This document shows positions 25,535-33,397 of a stretch of 64,000 bases of DNA, in pieces (positions within the stretch are counted from its first letter, which is position 1; each line of letters opens with the position of its first letter). Source of the stretch: Haloarcula taiwanensis. GTDB lineage: Archaea; Halobacteriota; Halobacteria; Halobacteriales; Haloarculaceae. The DNA lies in assembly GCA_002844335.1 (NCBI GenBank), contig CP019154.1, positions 558,001 to 622,000 on the forward strand, read 5' to 3'. A program made the translations under genes and the position numbers. The notes beneath the pieces are model-generated. The model was not told the DNA's origin. It did not search any database and was given only the letters and a program-made list of their open reading frames with translations.

Positions 25535-28051
25535 TCAGTCGTCGCCTTCGACGGGTGCGGGTGGCTGCGACCGCCCGAACCCGAGTATGCCACCGACCGA
25601 CCAGTCAGCGTTGAACACCCGGTCCCAGACGACGAGCGCGGAGGGGATCACCAGTAGGGAAGCAAGGAACGCGTACCCGATCGACAACGCCGTCAGGATG
25701 CCGAACTGGCCGATTGCGGGGAACACAGCCAGCCCGAGCACACCGATGCCGAACGTCGTGGTGAGCATACTCCCGAACAGCGCCCCGCCGGTCCCGCGAA
25801 CAGTCCGGTCTAGCGCCGTTTCGAGGTCGTTTTCCTCGAACTCGTCGGCGAACCGGTGGGTGACGTGGACAGAGTAGTCGACCCCCAGCCCGATGGTTAT
25901 CGCCAGCATTGTCGCTGTGAGCGCGTTGAACGGGATGCTAAGCACCCGCATCGTGCCGCCGAGCCACGCCACCGTGACGACGACAGGAATGATGTTCACG
26001 AGACCAAGCGACGGCCGCCCTTCCAGCATATTGTAGATGAGAATGAGGAACACCGACGACCCGGCAAGCGCAATCGCCAGTGACTGTATGGCTGACTCCA
26101 GAATAAGGTCCGAGACGGCCTGGAACACGATGATTGAGCCGGTCGCCGTCGCCTCGTACCGGAAGTCCTCGGCAACGGTTCGCGTATCGGCGGTCACCTC
26201 GGCGTCGGTCGCGTCCGATTCAACCGTGTAGACGACGCGCGCGCTCCGGTAGTCCTCGGTGATGTACTCTAACGCCGTACTCCGGTCCGACGAGTCGAGC
26301 AGATACTCGTATATCTCCTCGAGGTTATCGTCTGGGACTCCGTTGTCGTTCTGGTCGTTACGCTCGACCATCCGGCGGAATTCGGGGTCCTCTGCTGCTC
26401 GGTCTTGAATGACCGTGACGATAGACGTCGACTCAGCGCGCCCGTCCTCTCGGACGAACGAATCCGGCGGGTTGTCACCCGCCCGATACATCTGCTCAAG
26501 CGCCGCATCGTTCCGCATTGGCCCCTCTACGTACACCGTCGCCTGACTGGACTGGGTCGTATCGAACCGGTCATCGAGGAAGTTCGTCACCTCCGTTACG
26601 GTGTATTCGCTCGGAGCGAACGGTTCCGGCAGGGATTCGACGAAGTCTGGATTCTCCTCGGGCGGCAGGAAGTCCTCCTGACTGAACGAGGTCGAGACGC
26701 CGGTGGCGTAGTAGCTGGCACCGACCGTGGATATCAGGATTAGCACGAGGAAGACGATCGGGGCGCGATTCGCGATGACGACACCGCCGCGCAACACGTC
26801 GCTGAGTGCTGAGTCTTCCGCGCCCAGCGGCGTCTCACTGAACGTCGGAATGGGGAAGCGCTGACGGAGCCGATCCAATTCTACCTTTGCGGCGGGTAGG
26901 AACACCCCGAAGATGAGGAAGGTAAACGTGATACCGACAGAGGCCACGTAGCCGAAGTCCTGAATCGGCGGCAGTGCACTGGTGAGATTCGCGGCGAACC
27001 CGATGACTGTCGTCCCCGTCACAATGAAGAAGGCGACGAGCAACTGGTCAGTCGTGATTCGCATCGACTTCTGGATAGACGCTCCGGTTTCGCGCTCCTC
27101 CCGATACCGGTTGACGGCGTGAATTCCGAAGTCGATACCGACCGCCAGCAACAGCGGCGGCACGGCGATGAGCATCTGCGAGAAGGGGATACCGGCAAGT
27201 CCCATGAAGCCGAACGTCCAGACGACGGCCATAAACAGCGCGATAAGGCCAAGCGCCATGTCTGCGAGGTCGCGGTAGGCAATCGTCAGGAAAAAGAGGA
27301 TGAACAGCACCGCTGCGGGCACGGTCAGGATGAGCGAATCACTGACGACGTTCGAGAACTCGTCAGCGATGATGCCGCTCCCGAACAGGGTGATGCCACC
27401 GTTGTCAGCGCTGGAGACAGTGAATCCGGCCTGTTTCTGGATGCTCGTCAGCGGACTCGATCCGCCCTGGCCTGACCCGGACGAGATTCCGGCCGGAACC
27501 TCGTGCGTGACGACGCCGATCGTCGCCGACGCTGAGGCGGATTTGCGGTTGAAATCCTTGCTCAGTAGCGATTTGAACCGGGAGTTCCGCTCGGCCGCGC
27601 GCCCGACGGCAGCGTCGATTTCTCCCGGTGTCGCGGCTTCGACAGCATAGATCTGCTGTTCGGTCGTCTTCGCCTCCGGATCTAGCTGCTGGGCGACGAT
27701 GGTAGCGGCGCTTGAGGTCGACGTGACACGGAGCGCTCCGTGCTCTTCCAACCGATGCTGTGACCTGAGCATCCGTAGCAGCGCCGGCTTCGCGAGCACG
27801 TTGTTCTCCCGCTGGATCAACTGCGTGCTCCCTGTATCCGGAGAGAAGGCCGGCGAGAACTTGTCGTTGACCTCCTGCAGTGCCTCTTCGGCCGGAAGCC
27901 CGGTCGTAAACTGTGACGTCCCGGAGTTGGTCGAGACGCTTCCGAGGCCGGCGCTGAAGACCACCGTCACGACCAGGAAGAGGAGCACCACCTTCCGTGA
28001 ATCGTGGACGATGCGGTCGTCCGCCCAGTCGATGTAGCGCTGGTAATCCAT
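25535..28051 (-). CDS. RND/MMPL-family exporter
   Basis: An 838-residue transporter with twelve predicted membrane segments in two repeats, each with a large extracytoplasmic loop after its first helix. Typical MMPL motifs are in each half: AVGIDFGIHAVNRYREERE near residue 310 and TIGLGVDYSVHVTHRFADE near 730, carrying the Asp needed for proton coupling. Residues about 40-230 and 460-620 are the two soluble domains. It probably exports a lipid, drug or other hydrophobic compound. The start is 3 nt after the stop of the exported protein gene, so they form an operon, and the divergent TetR gene likely controls both. Confidence 0.93.
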   Translation of the reverse strand: MDYQRYIDWADDRIVHDSRKVVLLFLVVTVVFSAGLGSVSTNSGTSQFTTGLPAEEALQEVNDKFSPAFSPDTGSTQLIQRENNVLAKPALLRMLRSQHRLEEHGALRVTSTSSAATIVAQQLDPEAKTTEQQIYAVEAATPGEIDAAVGRAAERNSRFKSLLSKDFNRKSASASATIGVVTHEVPAGISSGSGQGGSSPLTSIQKQAGFTVSSADNGGITLFGSGIIADEFSNVVSDSLILTVPAAVLFILFFLTIAYRDLADMALGLIALFMAVVWTFGFMGLAGIPFSQMLIAVPPLLLAVGIDFGIHAVNRYREERETGASIQKSMRITTDQLLVAFFIVTGTTVIGFAANLTSALPPIQDFGYVASVGITFTFLIFGVFLPAAKVELDRLRQRFPIPTFSETPLGAEDSALSDVLRGGVVIANRAPIVFLVLILISTVGASYYATGVSTSFSQEDFLPPEENPDFVESLPEPFAPSEYTVTEVTNFLDDRFDTTQSSQATVYVEGPMRNDAALEQMYRAGDNPPDSFVREDGRAESTSIVTVIQDRAAEDPEFRRMVERNDQNDNGVPDDNLEEIYEYLLDSSDRSTALEYITEDYRSARVVYTVESDATDAEVTADTRTVAEDFRYEATATGSIIVFQAVSDLILESAIQSLAIALAGSSVFLILIYNMLEGRPSLGLVNIIPVVVTVAWLGGTMRVLSIPFNALTATMLAITIGLGVDYSVHVTHRFADEFEENDLETALDRTVRGTGGALFGSMLTTTFGIGVLGLAVFPAIGQFGILTALSIGYAFLASLLVIPSALVVWDRVFNADWSVGGILGFGRSQPPAPVEGDD

Positions 28052-28054
28052 GCG

Positions 28055-29980
28055 TTAGCGGAATCTGAAGTAGCCGCCGATGGCCAGGGCGGCCACGAGC
28101 GCGACGCCGATAATCGCGGTCAGTGGCGAACTGCCACCGCCGGAGTTGGTCACAGAGACGGGCAGTCGGTACGTGTCGGACACCGGCGTATCTCCGTCCG
28201 GCTCCTCGTACTGGAAGTCGAGCGAGACGGGATAGTTCTTCGTCATCGCGGCACCGCTCGCGCTGATACCGAACTCGATGGTCGCTGACTCGCCCTGGTC
28301 GAGGCTCTCGACGTACGCCTGGTCATCCGACACTGAGATGGGGTCTTCAGTGAACAGCTTCGCTTCGATGTCGGTTAGCCGCTCGCCCGCGTCGTTGGTG
28401 ATCGTCACTTCGAGCGTGTTCGACCCGCCGACGTTGACAGACGCGTTCGTCGTCTCGACGATGAACTCGTCGGCGCTGCCGCCGACGCTCTGCCGGACTT
28501 CGAGCGTATCGCTCTCGCGGCTGTCGCCCTCGCTGTTACGGTAGTTGGCGACGAAGTCGAACTGCCGCGGGCCGGCGTTCGCGTTGTCCGACACTTCGGC
28601 GTCGAACGAGACGGTCGCCGACTCGCCCGGTCCGAGATCGCCGACCGCGTACTGGGTCTCCTTTGGCGAGATGTTGTCGTTGTCGCTGGCCCAGTTTAGG
28701 ACGACGTTCCGAACCGTTCGGTCGCCAGTATTGGTGAGTGACGCCTCGATGGTCCCGTCGTCGCCCGCCTGAAGTGTCGATTCAACGTCCCCTAACTCGA
28801 AGGACTGTTCGGGCTCTGGCCGGATTCCGAGTGCGATATCGTCGTCAGCGCCGCTGTCGCCCTCCGGATCCTTGTAGCCGACCGTGGCTGAGATCGCATA
28901 GCCTCTGACGGACGCATCCTCGCTGGCGGACGCGTCAACGCTGACGGTGCGAGTCTCTCCGGGTTCCCACGTCCCGATGTACTGCTCGGCGGAGTCGGAC
29001 TCGCCGAAGGCGATTTCGCTGCTCTGTGAGCGCAGGGAGACCGTGGCATCTCTGACAGCCACTGGCCCGTCGTTGTGGAGCGTGACGTTGTAGGTCCCCG
29101 AATCCCCGACGGCGACGTCACTGTCGACGCCCCGGACGCTGAACGTCTGCTCGCGGGCAGGCGTAATACCGAGCGAGGAGGCGGACGTACTCTTTCGTAC
29201 CCCGTCCGTGTCGTCGAAGTCGACCTGAAGGTCGAACTGGTACGGTTCGGCTCTGGCGTCACCGCTCGCACCGACGCGGTACCGGAGCGTCCGCTGTTCA
29301 CCAGCCTCCCAGGTGTCGATGAACCGGGAGCTACTGGTGTCGCTACCGACTGTGAGTTCAGGGTTCGTCGATTCCAGCGTTACCGAGGCTTCCCGGGCCG
29401 GTTCGTCACCAGTGTTCTCGACGGTGACCGCGACCGTCCCGACCGAGTCGACGCGCGCGCCGGAGTCGACGTCCACCACGTCGAAAGCCGCGTCGTCGTC
29501 GATTTCGAGTTCGAGTTCGATCCGTTTCGTCGTTGTCTCTTCGTCTCGTGCCCCGTCGTTTTCGGAGATATAGCTCGTGTACTCGTATTCGACGATGACA
29601 GGGACGGTGTAGTCGCCGGGACTTGCGTCGTCATCGACGCTGATGTCGAATGAAATGGGCTGTGTCTTCCCTTCCGGGACGGACCCGACGGCTTGCTTGC
29701 TCGTTGTCACCGTAATCGGGGCGTCTCCGTCGTTGACTTTGACTGTGGTCCCGCGAGCGGTCGTTACTTCGCTGCTCCGAACGGCCTGTGATGTCGGACC
29801 GGAGTCGACCGTCCCGCTGTTGACGAGCACAACGTCGAGTGTTGTTTCTTCACCGGGCGTAACGGTGTTATCGACGAACGTTGCGTCGAAGTCGGGACTC
29901 CCGGTCACGGCGCCGATCGCCGTTCCGGACGCCATGAGCAATGCGACAACAGCCAGCGTCAGTAATGTTCGTGGTTTCAT
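28055..29980 (-). CDS. Exported protein with repeated CARDB/NEW3-like domains
   Basis: A 641-residue exported protein. The signal peptide is MKPRTLLTLAVVALLMASGTAIGA, and the C-terminus has one membrane segment (SPLTAIIGVALVAALAIGGYFRFR), so the bulk faces outside. The middle holds about four to five repeats of an Ig-like CARDB/NEW3-type domain, each with a VNxG-type strand and a phrase like WEPGETRTVSVDA, LGPGESATVSFDA or LDQGESATIEFGI. Such COG1361-like S-layer-related proteins often stand beside RND genes in archaea and may act as its external adaptor. The start was placed at the ATG right before the signal sequence; an in-frame ATG at 30001 would add seven residues. Confidence 0.85.
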   Translation of the reverse strand: MKPRTLLTLAVVALLMASGTAIGAVTGSPDFDATFVDNTVTPGEETTLDVVLVNSGTVDSGPTSQAVRSSEVTTARGTTVKVNDGDAPITVTTSKQAVGSVPEGKTQPISFDISVDDDASPGDYTVPVIVEYEYTSYISENDGARDEETTTKRIELELEIDDDAAFDVVDVDSGARVDSVGTVAVTVENTGDEPAREASVTLESTNPELTVGSDTSSSRFIDTWEAGEQRTLRYRVGASGDARAEPYQFDLQVDFDDTDGVRKSTSASSLGITPAREQTFSVRGVDSDVAVGDSGTYNVTLHNDGPVAVRDATVSLRSQSSEIAFGESDSAEQYIGTWEPGETRTVSVDASASEDASVRGYAISATVGYKDPEGDSGADDDIALGIRPEPEQSFELGDVESTLQAGDDGTIEASLTNTGDRTVRNVVLNWASDNDNISPKETQYAVGDLGPGESATVSFDAEVSDNANAGPRQFDFVANYRNSEGDSRESDTLEVRQSVGGSADEFIVETTNASVNVGGSNTLEVTITNDAGERLTDIEAKLFTEDPISVSDDQAYVESLDQGESATIEFGISASGAAMTKNYPVSLDFQYEEPDGDTPVSDTYRLPVSVTNSGGGSSPLTAIIGVALVAALAIGGYFRFR

Positions 29981-30100
29981 GCGTAGGGACACTTCGGACA
30001 TTTCTTGTCGTTGTTTCTGTCCGGAGCGGACGTCATGTCTGGGTAGTCGGGATATGTACCCACATACGTCTGTGCAGACTCCCGCCCGAACCGTGTACAT

Positions 30101-30118
30101 CGAACGAACGTTCGGTCG
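30101..30118. promoter_or_regulatory. Distal TetR operator (proposed)
   Basis: CGAACGAACGTTCGGTCG, an 8-2-8 near-palindrome with one mismatched pair, 121 bp before the ATG of the exported protein gene. It matches the 30165 site at 16 of 18 positions, with the two differences only at the centre (CG versus TA). Confidence 0.6.
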
Positions 30119-30164
30119 CCTATCAACGTTGTGGTTCAGTAACAGTGGGAAGATATTTACAGCC

Positions 30165-30182
30165 CGAACGAATATTCGGTCG
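30165..30182. promoter_or_regulatory. Proximal TetR operator (proposed)
   Basis: CGAACGAATATTCGGTCG lies between a TATA-like gatatttac (30152-30160) and the TetR ATG at 30185, so a bound repressor would cover the transcription start. With flanks ccc and ggg the dyad extends to 22 bp (30163-30184). It begins 64 bp from the other copy. Confidence 0.65.
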
Positions 30183-30184
30183 GG

Positions 30185-30805
30185 ATGAGTGATGGAATTC
30201 CGTTTGCCGGGGAGCCGGCGGACTCGCACGAGGCGATAATGCGAGCCACGTTCCGCGCCCTCCGGGAATACGGGTATGCCGGACTTTCGATACAGCGAAT
30301 CGCGGACGAGGCCGACCTCAGTAAATCGACGTTCTATCACCACTTCGATGGCAAGGAGGACCTCCTGCTGTCGTTTCAGGAGTTCATCCTCACGGAATTT
30401 AACCGCATCTTTCAGATCGAATCGACCGGCGACCCCGAGCAGGACATCAAGACGTTTGTCAGCCTTGTTCTCGACGATTTTCCCGACTGCGTCGAAACGC
30501 CGGAAAAGAACGCCGTGCTCGGTTCGTACGTCGAGATGCGCGCCCAGGCCGTCCAGAACCCGGACTTCCGCGAAAAGTTCACTGAGACAGACGAACTGTT
30601 CACCCGGCAACTCGTACAGATCATCGAGGACGGCATCGAACAGGGGGTCTTCGCCGATGTCGATCCCGAGACAGTTTCGCGGTTTATGATCACGATACTC
30701 GACGGTGTGATTCTTCAGAGCGCAACACGCAACGACAACCCTGTCGCCGAGATTCGGGACACTATCGACGAGTACATCGAAGAGACGCTGCTTCTCGGCG
30801 TTTAG
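30185..30805 (+). CDS. TetR/AcrR family transcriptional regulator
   Basis: A 206-residue TetR-type regulator. The N-terminal helix-turn-helix is ATFRALREYGYAGLSIQRIADEADLSKSTFYHHFDGKEDLLLSF (about 20-65), close to the family consensus, and the helical ligand-binding C-terminal domain follows. The ATG lies right after a near-palindrome and 25 nt after a TATA box, so the mRNA is likely leaderless and the gene autoregulated. It is divergent from the exported protein and RND genes and probably represses them until a ligand, perhaps the exported compound, binds. The stop overlaps that of the convergent response regulator by 4 bp. Confidence 0.95.
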   Translation: MSDGIPFAGEPADSHEAIMRATFRALREYGYAGLSIQRIADEADLSKSTFYHHFDGKEDLLLSFQEFILTEFNRIFQIESTGDPEQDIKTFVSLVLDDFPDCVETPEKNAVLGSYVEMRAQAVQNPDFREKFTETDELFTRQLVQIIEDGIEQGVFADVDPETVSRFMITILDGVILQSATRNDNPVAEIRDTIDEYIEETLLLGV

Positions 30806-31374
30806 CTTCGGCAGATAGACTGGTACGTCTCTTTCAACTCCTCGAAATCATCGTTCTCGGCTTGCAGCACCCACTCCAGCTCTCTGGCACGCTCTTTCAG
30901 CTCCGTATACTCGGTGCTCGATTCCAGTTGTGACGCGGACTTTTCCCGTTCCAGCACGGAGAGCTTCGACGAAATCCGGAAGTACTCGTCGAGTCTGTCG
31001 TCTTCCTGAGGCCTGTCGAGATGTTGATCGAGCGTCGACAGGAGCGTCGACTGGTCGACCGGCTTCTGAAGGTAGTCGTCGAAGGGCATCTCCAGAATGT
31101 TCAGGTCGGCATCGACCGCGGTCAGCATAATGATGACGCCGTCGTAGCCCCGCTCACGCAACTGTGACAGTACGTCGTCACCGTGTACGTCGGGCATTCG
31201 TCGGTCGAGCAACACAGCGTCGAACTTCGGGCCGGCAGCGTCGAGTGCTGCTTGGCCACTGTACACGGCAGTCGCCTCGTATCGCTCGCCGAGTTTCAGG
31301 GCCTGCGTGTCGGCGACATCGTGTTCGTCGTCTACGACGAGTACTCGCGGCGGCCCACCTGTAGTTCTGGACAC
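30802..31374 (-). CDS. HalX-type response regulator
   Basis: A 190-residue response regulator from the GTG giving MSRTTGGPPRVLVVDDE. The receiver (about 10-125) has acidic residues VVDDEHD, phospho-acceptor Asp57 in AVLLDRRMPDVHG, Thr in IIMLTAVDAD and Lys in YLQKPVD. The C-terminal 60 residues form a charged helical region (LDEYFRISSKLSVLEREKSASQLESSTEYTELKERARELEWVLQ) like the HalX domain seen in haloarchaea; it does not resemble a winged helix. The Glu/Lys-rich heptads suggest a coiled coil. An in-frame extension upstream to 31620 is possible but overlaps the divergent gene. No kinase is adjacent, yet three orphan kinases occur in this window. Confidence 0.9.
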   Translation of the reverse strand: MSRTTGGPPRVLVVDDEHDVADTQALKLGERYEATAVYSGQAALDAAGPKFDAVLLDRRMPDVHGDDVLSQLRERGYDGVIIMLTAVDADLNILEMPFDDYLQKPVDQSTLLSTLDQHLDRPQEDDRLDEYFRISSKLSVLEREKSASQLESSTEYTELKERARELEWVLQAENDDFEELKETYQSICRS

Positions 31375-31468
31375 AATATTAAACCATTCTAGGGCTGGCA
31401 ACTGTATATGTTTTATCGGCAGCCGCCTCTCGAAAAGCGTTAATTGCTGGCCCATTGAAGCTGAACCG

Positions 31469-32077
31469 ATGAGCAAGTCGTCGGCGGACACAGGCGGTCG
31501 ACACCGTCTTGGCAGCCTCGCGGCCGTGGTCGGCTGGATAGGGGCAGGCGCGGTCGTGCTCGCCACCGTCGCGCTGGTGGTGCAGTCAGTGTTCTCACTC
31601 GGGCTCTCGAAACAGGTCACTGTCGGCCTCGGTCTGGCGCTTGGCGGCGGACTGGGCGGCGTCTCCTACCTTCTGGTGACTGACTCGCCCGGCGAGACGA
31701 CCGACGAAACGATGACAGTGTCGGCAGATGCCAAGCAAACACCGGAGCCACAGCCGGTCGACCTCTTCGACGGGCATCCGGACCCGGTGTTGTACTTCGC
31801 CGATGAAGGTCACGGCCCGGTCGTGCGTGCGGCAAACGACGCGTTCGGGACCGCGTTCGACGTGCCGTCCGACCGGCTCAACGGGACAGCCCTTTCGGAA
31901 GCACTGCTCGTGGCTGGTATCGATGAAGTGGACGCCGAGACGGTCAGCACAGCTGACCTTGATGTCGTCGCCCTCTCGACGGCACCCGACGAACCGAGGC
32001 AGTTTCGACTGCGGACGGCTGGTGCCCCATCCAGCGGCTACCTCCTGCTTACACCGCTGGGGACAGCGGGGGATTGA
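31469..32077 (+). CDS. Membrane-anchored PAS-like protein
   Basis: A 202-residue protein. Two hydrophobic segments near the N-terminus (LAAVVGWIGAGAVVLATVALVVQSVF and VGLGLALGGGLGGVSYLLV) are followed by a soluble part from about residue 90. That part looks PAS-like: DLFDGHPDPVLYFADEGHGPVVRAANDAFGTAFDVPSDRLNGTALSEAL resembles the typical start of a PAS core. No kinase or output domain follows. It is divergent from the HalX-type response regulator gene with a 94-bp gap, so it could act as a sensor adaptor for a separate kinase. This is a suggestion only. Confidence 0.75.
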   Translation: MSKSSADTGGRHRLGSLAAVVGWIGAGAVVLATVALVVQSVFSLGLSKQVTVGLGLALGGGLGGVSYLLVTDSPGETTDETMTVSADAKQTPEPQPVDLFDGHPDPVLYFADEGHGPVVRAANDAFGTAFDVPSDRLNGTALSEALLVAGIDEVDAETVSTADLDVVALSTAPDEPRQFRLRTAGAPSSGYLLLTPLGTAGD

Positions 32078-32153
32078 ACGGCCGAACGCCGCCCGCACGT
32101 CGGCGGCGTAACGGAACTTTAAAGATTCCATCCCGGCGAGATTCTGGATAGGA

Positions 32154-32441
32154 ATGCTCGCGTCACCGCTGCAACTCATCGATAGTTTCCTGCTGAACTA
32201 CACCATCGGTGATGTCCTGCTACTCGGCTTTGTCGGTGGGCTCGTCGCAATTCTCCCGCAACGGTCGCTCCGGATGCTGGGGCTACACACGATTGCGCTG
32301 GGCGCACTGCTCGTGATTACGCCGGCGTCGGCGATGGAACCAAACAGCGGGAGCGTCCTTGCGTCGGCGTTCCAGTACAAACTGTTCGGGCTGGTGTTGC
32401 TCGTCCTCGCGCCGGTGCTGTACGCCGTCGGTCGGCGTTAG
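32154..32441 (+). CDS. Small membrane protein
   Basis: A 95-residue protein with three or four hydrophobic helices: LIDSFLLNYTIGDVLLLGFVGGLVAIL, LRMLGLHTIALGALLVI and LFGLVLLVLAPVLYAV. It has few charged residues and no visible motif. It matches small haloarchaeal membrane proteins of unknown role. Its stop overlaps the NAD kinase stop by 4 bp, in convergent orientation. Confidence 0.7.
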   Translation: MLASPLQLIDSFLLNYTIGDVLLLGFVGGLVAILPQRSLRMLGLHTIALGALLVITPASAMEPNSGSVLASAFQYKLFGLVLLVLAPVLYAVGRR

Positions 32442-33289
32442 GCCAACTTGTCCAGTGCGGTGAAAAAGTCAAGCGGGGGTCCGGCAAGCCGGACCGGTTC
32501 GCCCGCACGCGAGATTGTAATTCGCTCCGGCGGCACTACGTCTTTTCTCACTCGCCCGTCACTGACGACGACGCCGCTGTCGGCGTCCGTGAGTTCGATG
32601 GCGATTTCGCTGTCAACGTCGACGACCAGCGGCGGCGTCCCCATCTCGTCTGCCATCCCCGTGATGATGAGACCGGCCACGTCGGGGTGGACGAGCGGGC
32701 CGCGTTCGCTGAGGTTATACGCCGTTGAGCCGGTGGGTGTCGCCACGAGCACGCCGTCGGCGTGGCCGGACGTGTACAGCGAGTCGTCGACGTACACGTC
32801 GAGCGTGGCCCCGCCGCCGTGGCCGCGGCGCTCGCCCTGGACGACGACTTCGTTCAGCGCCGGCGAGAGCTCCCACTCGTCGCCGCTGGCCTGGAGCCGC
32901 GGCTTGGCCCGTGTCCGGGCGCTGCCGGTCTTCTGGATGTGTTCGACCTCCGCGACAACCGTCTCGACGGCTTCTTCGGGTGCGATAGCGTTCAGAAAGC
33001 CGACTTCACCGAGATTGACGCCCAGTATCGGTGTCGACCCCGCGCCACGGGCCGCGTACAGGAAGGTCCCGTCGCCGCCGATGCTCACGACGAGGTCACA
33101 GGCGGACATCTCCTCGACTGGGGCCGAATCAGGCACAGCAGCCTCCCACGCGTCGTGGTCGCCTAACGCGCCGGCCGTCGTTTCGTCCACGACGACGGCC
33201 GCCGACGTGGCGCGCAGTCGGTCACACAGTGTACTCGCAAGCGACATGGCCCGGTCGTTGTCCCGCTGCGCGACGATCCCGACAGTCAT
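32438..33289 (-). CDS. nadK: NAD(+) kinase
   Basis: A 283-residue ATP-NAD kinase that makes NADP from NAD. Typical motifs: DLVVSIGGDGTFLYAARG (GGDGT near 75), LGVNLGEVGFLNAI, PALNEVVVQGE, ADGVLVATPTGSTAYNLSERGPLVHPDV and a final VSDGRVRKDVVP. An N-terminal Rossmann-like part (MTVGIVAQRDNDRAMSLASTLCDRLRATSAAVVVDE) precedes. The ATG at 33289 lies 22 nt after a TATA box (33311-33320), so the transcript is likely leaderless; in-frame extensions upstream read into the KaiC-like gene and are not supported. The nadABC genes for de novo NAD synthesis lie 11 kb downstream. Confidence 0.95.
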   Translation of the reverse strand: MTVGIVAQRDNDRAMSLASTLCDRLRATSAAVVVDETTAGALGDHDAWEAAVPDSAPVEEMSACDLVVSIGGDGTFLYAARGAGSTPILGVNLGEVGFLNAIAPEEAVETVVAEVEHIQKTGSARTRAKPRLQASGDEWELSPALNEVVVQGERRGHGGGATLDVYVDDSLYTSGHADGVLVATPTGSTAYNLSERGPLVHPDVAGLIITGMADEMGTPPLVVDVDSEIAIELTDADSGVVVSDGRVRKDVVPPERITISRAGEPVRLAGPPLDFFTALDKLA

Positions 33290-33310
33290 TGCCGGACGTT
33301 CCCGCCGACC

Positions 33311-33320
33311 GTATATAAAC
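33311..33320 (-). promoter_or_regulatory. TATA box for nadK
   Basis: On the minus strand it reads gtttatatac, 22-31 nt before the nadK ATG at 33289. A second TATA-like acttatat at 33334-33341 points the other way, toward the KaiC-like gene, with about 55 nt to its ATG. Confidence 0.55.
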
Positions 33321-33397
33321 CCTCTACGACGGCACTTATATCCGTCCCGACGCGTATCCCCTTCCATGAGCCGTTCGTGTGGCTGGTGGTCGTGCGT

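Noticed and set aside
30181..30610. An in-frame upstream extension of the exported protein to 30610
   Set aside because: It would run through the TetR gene on the opposite strand and lacks a signal peptide; the signal sequence begins at 29980.
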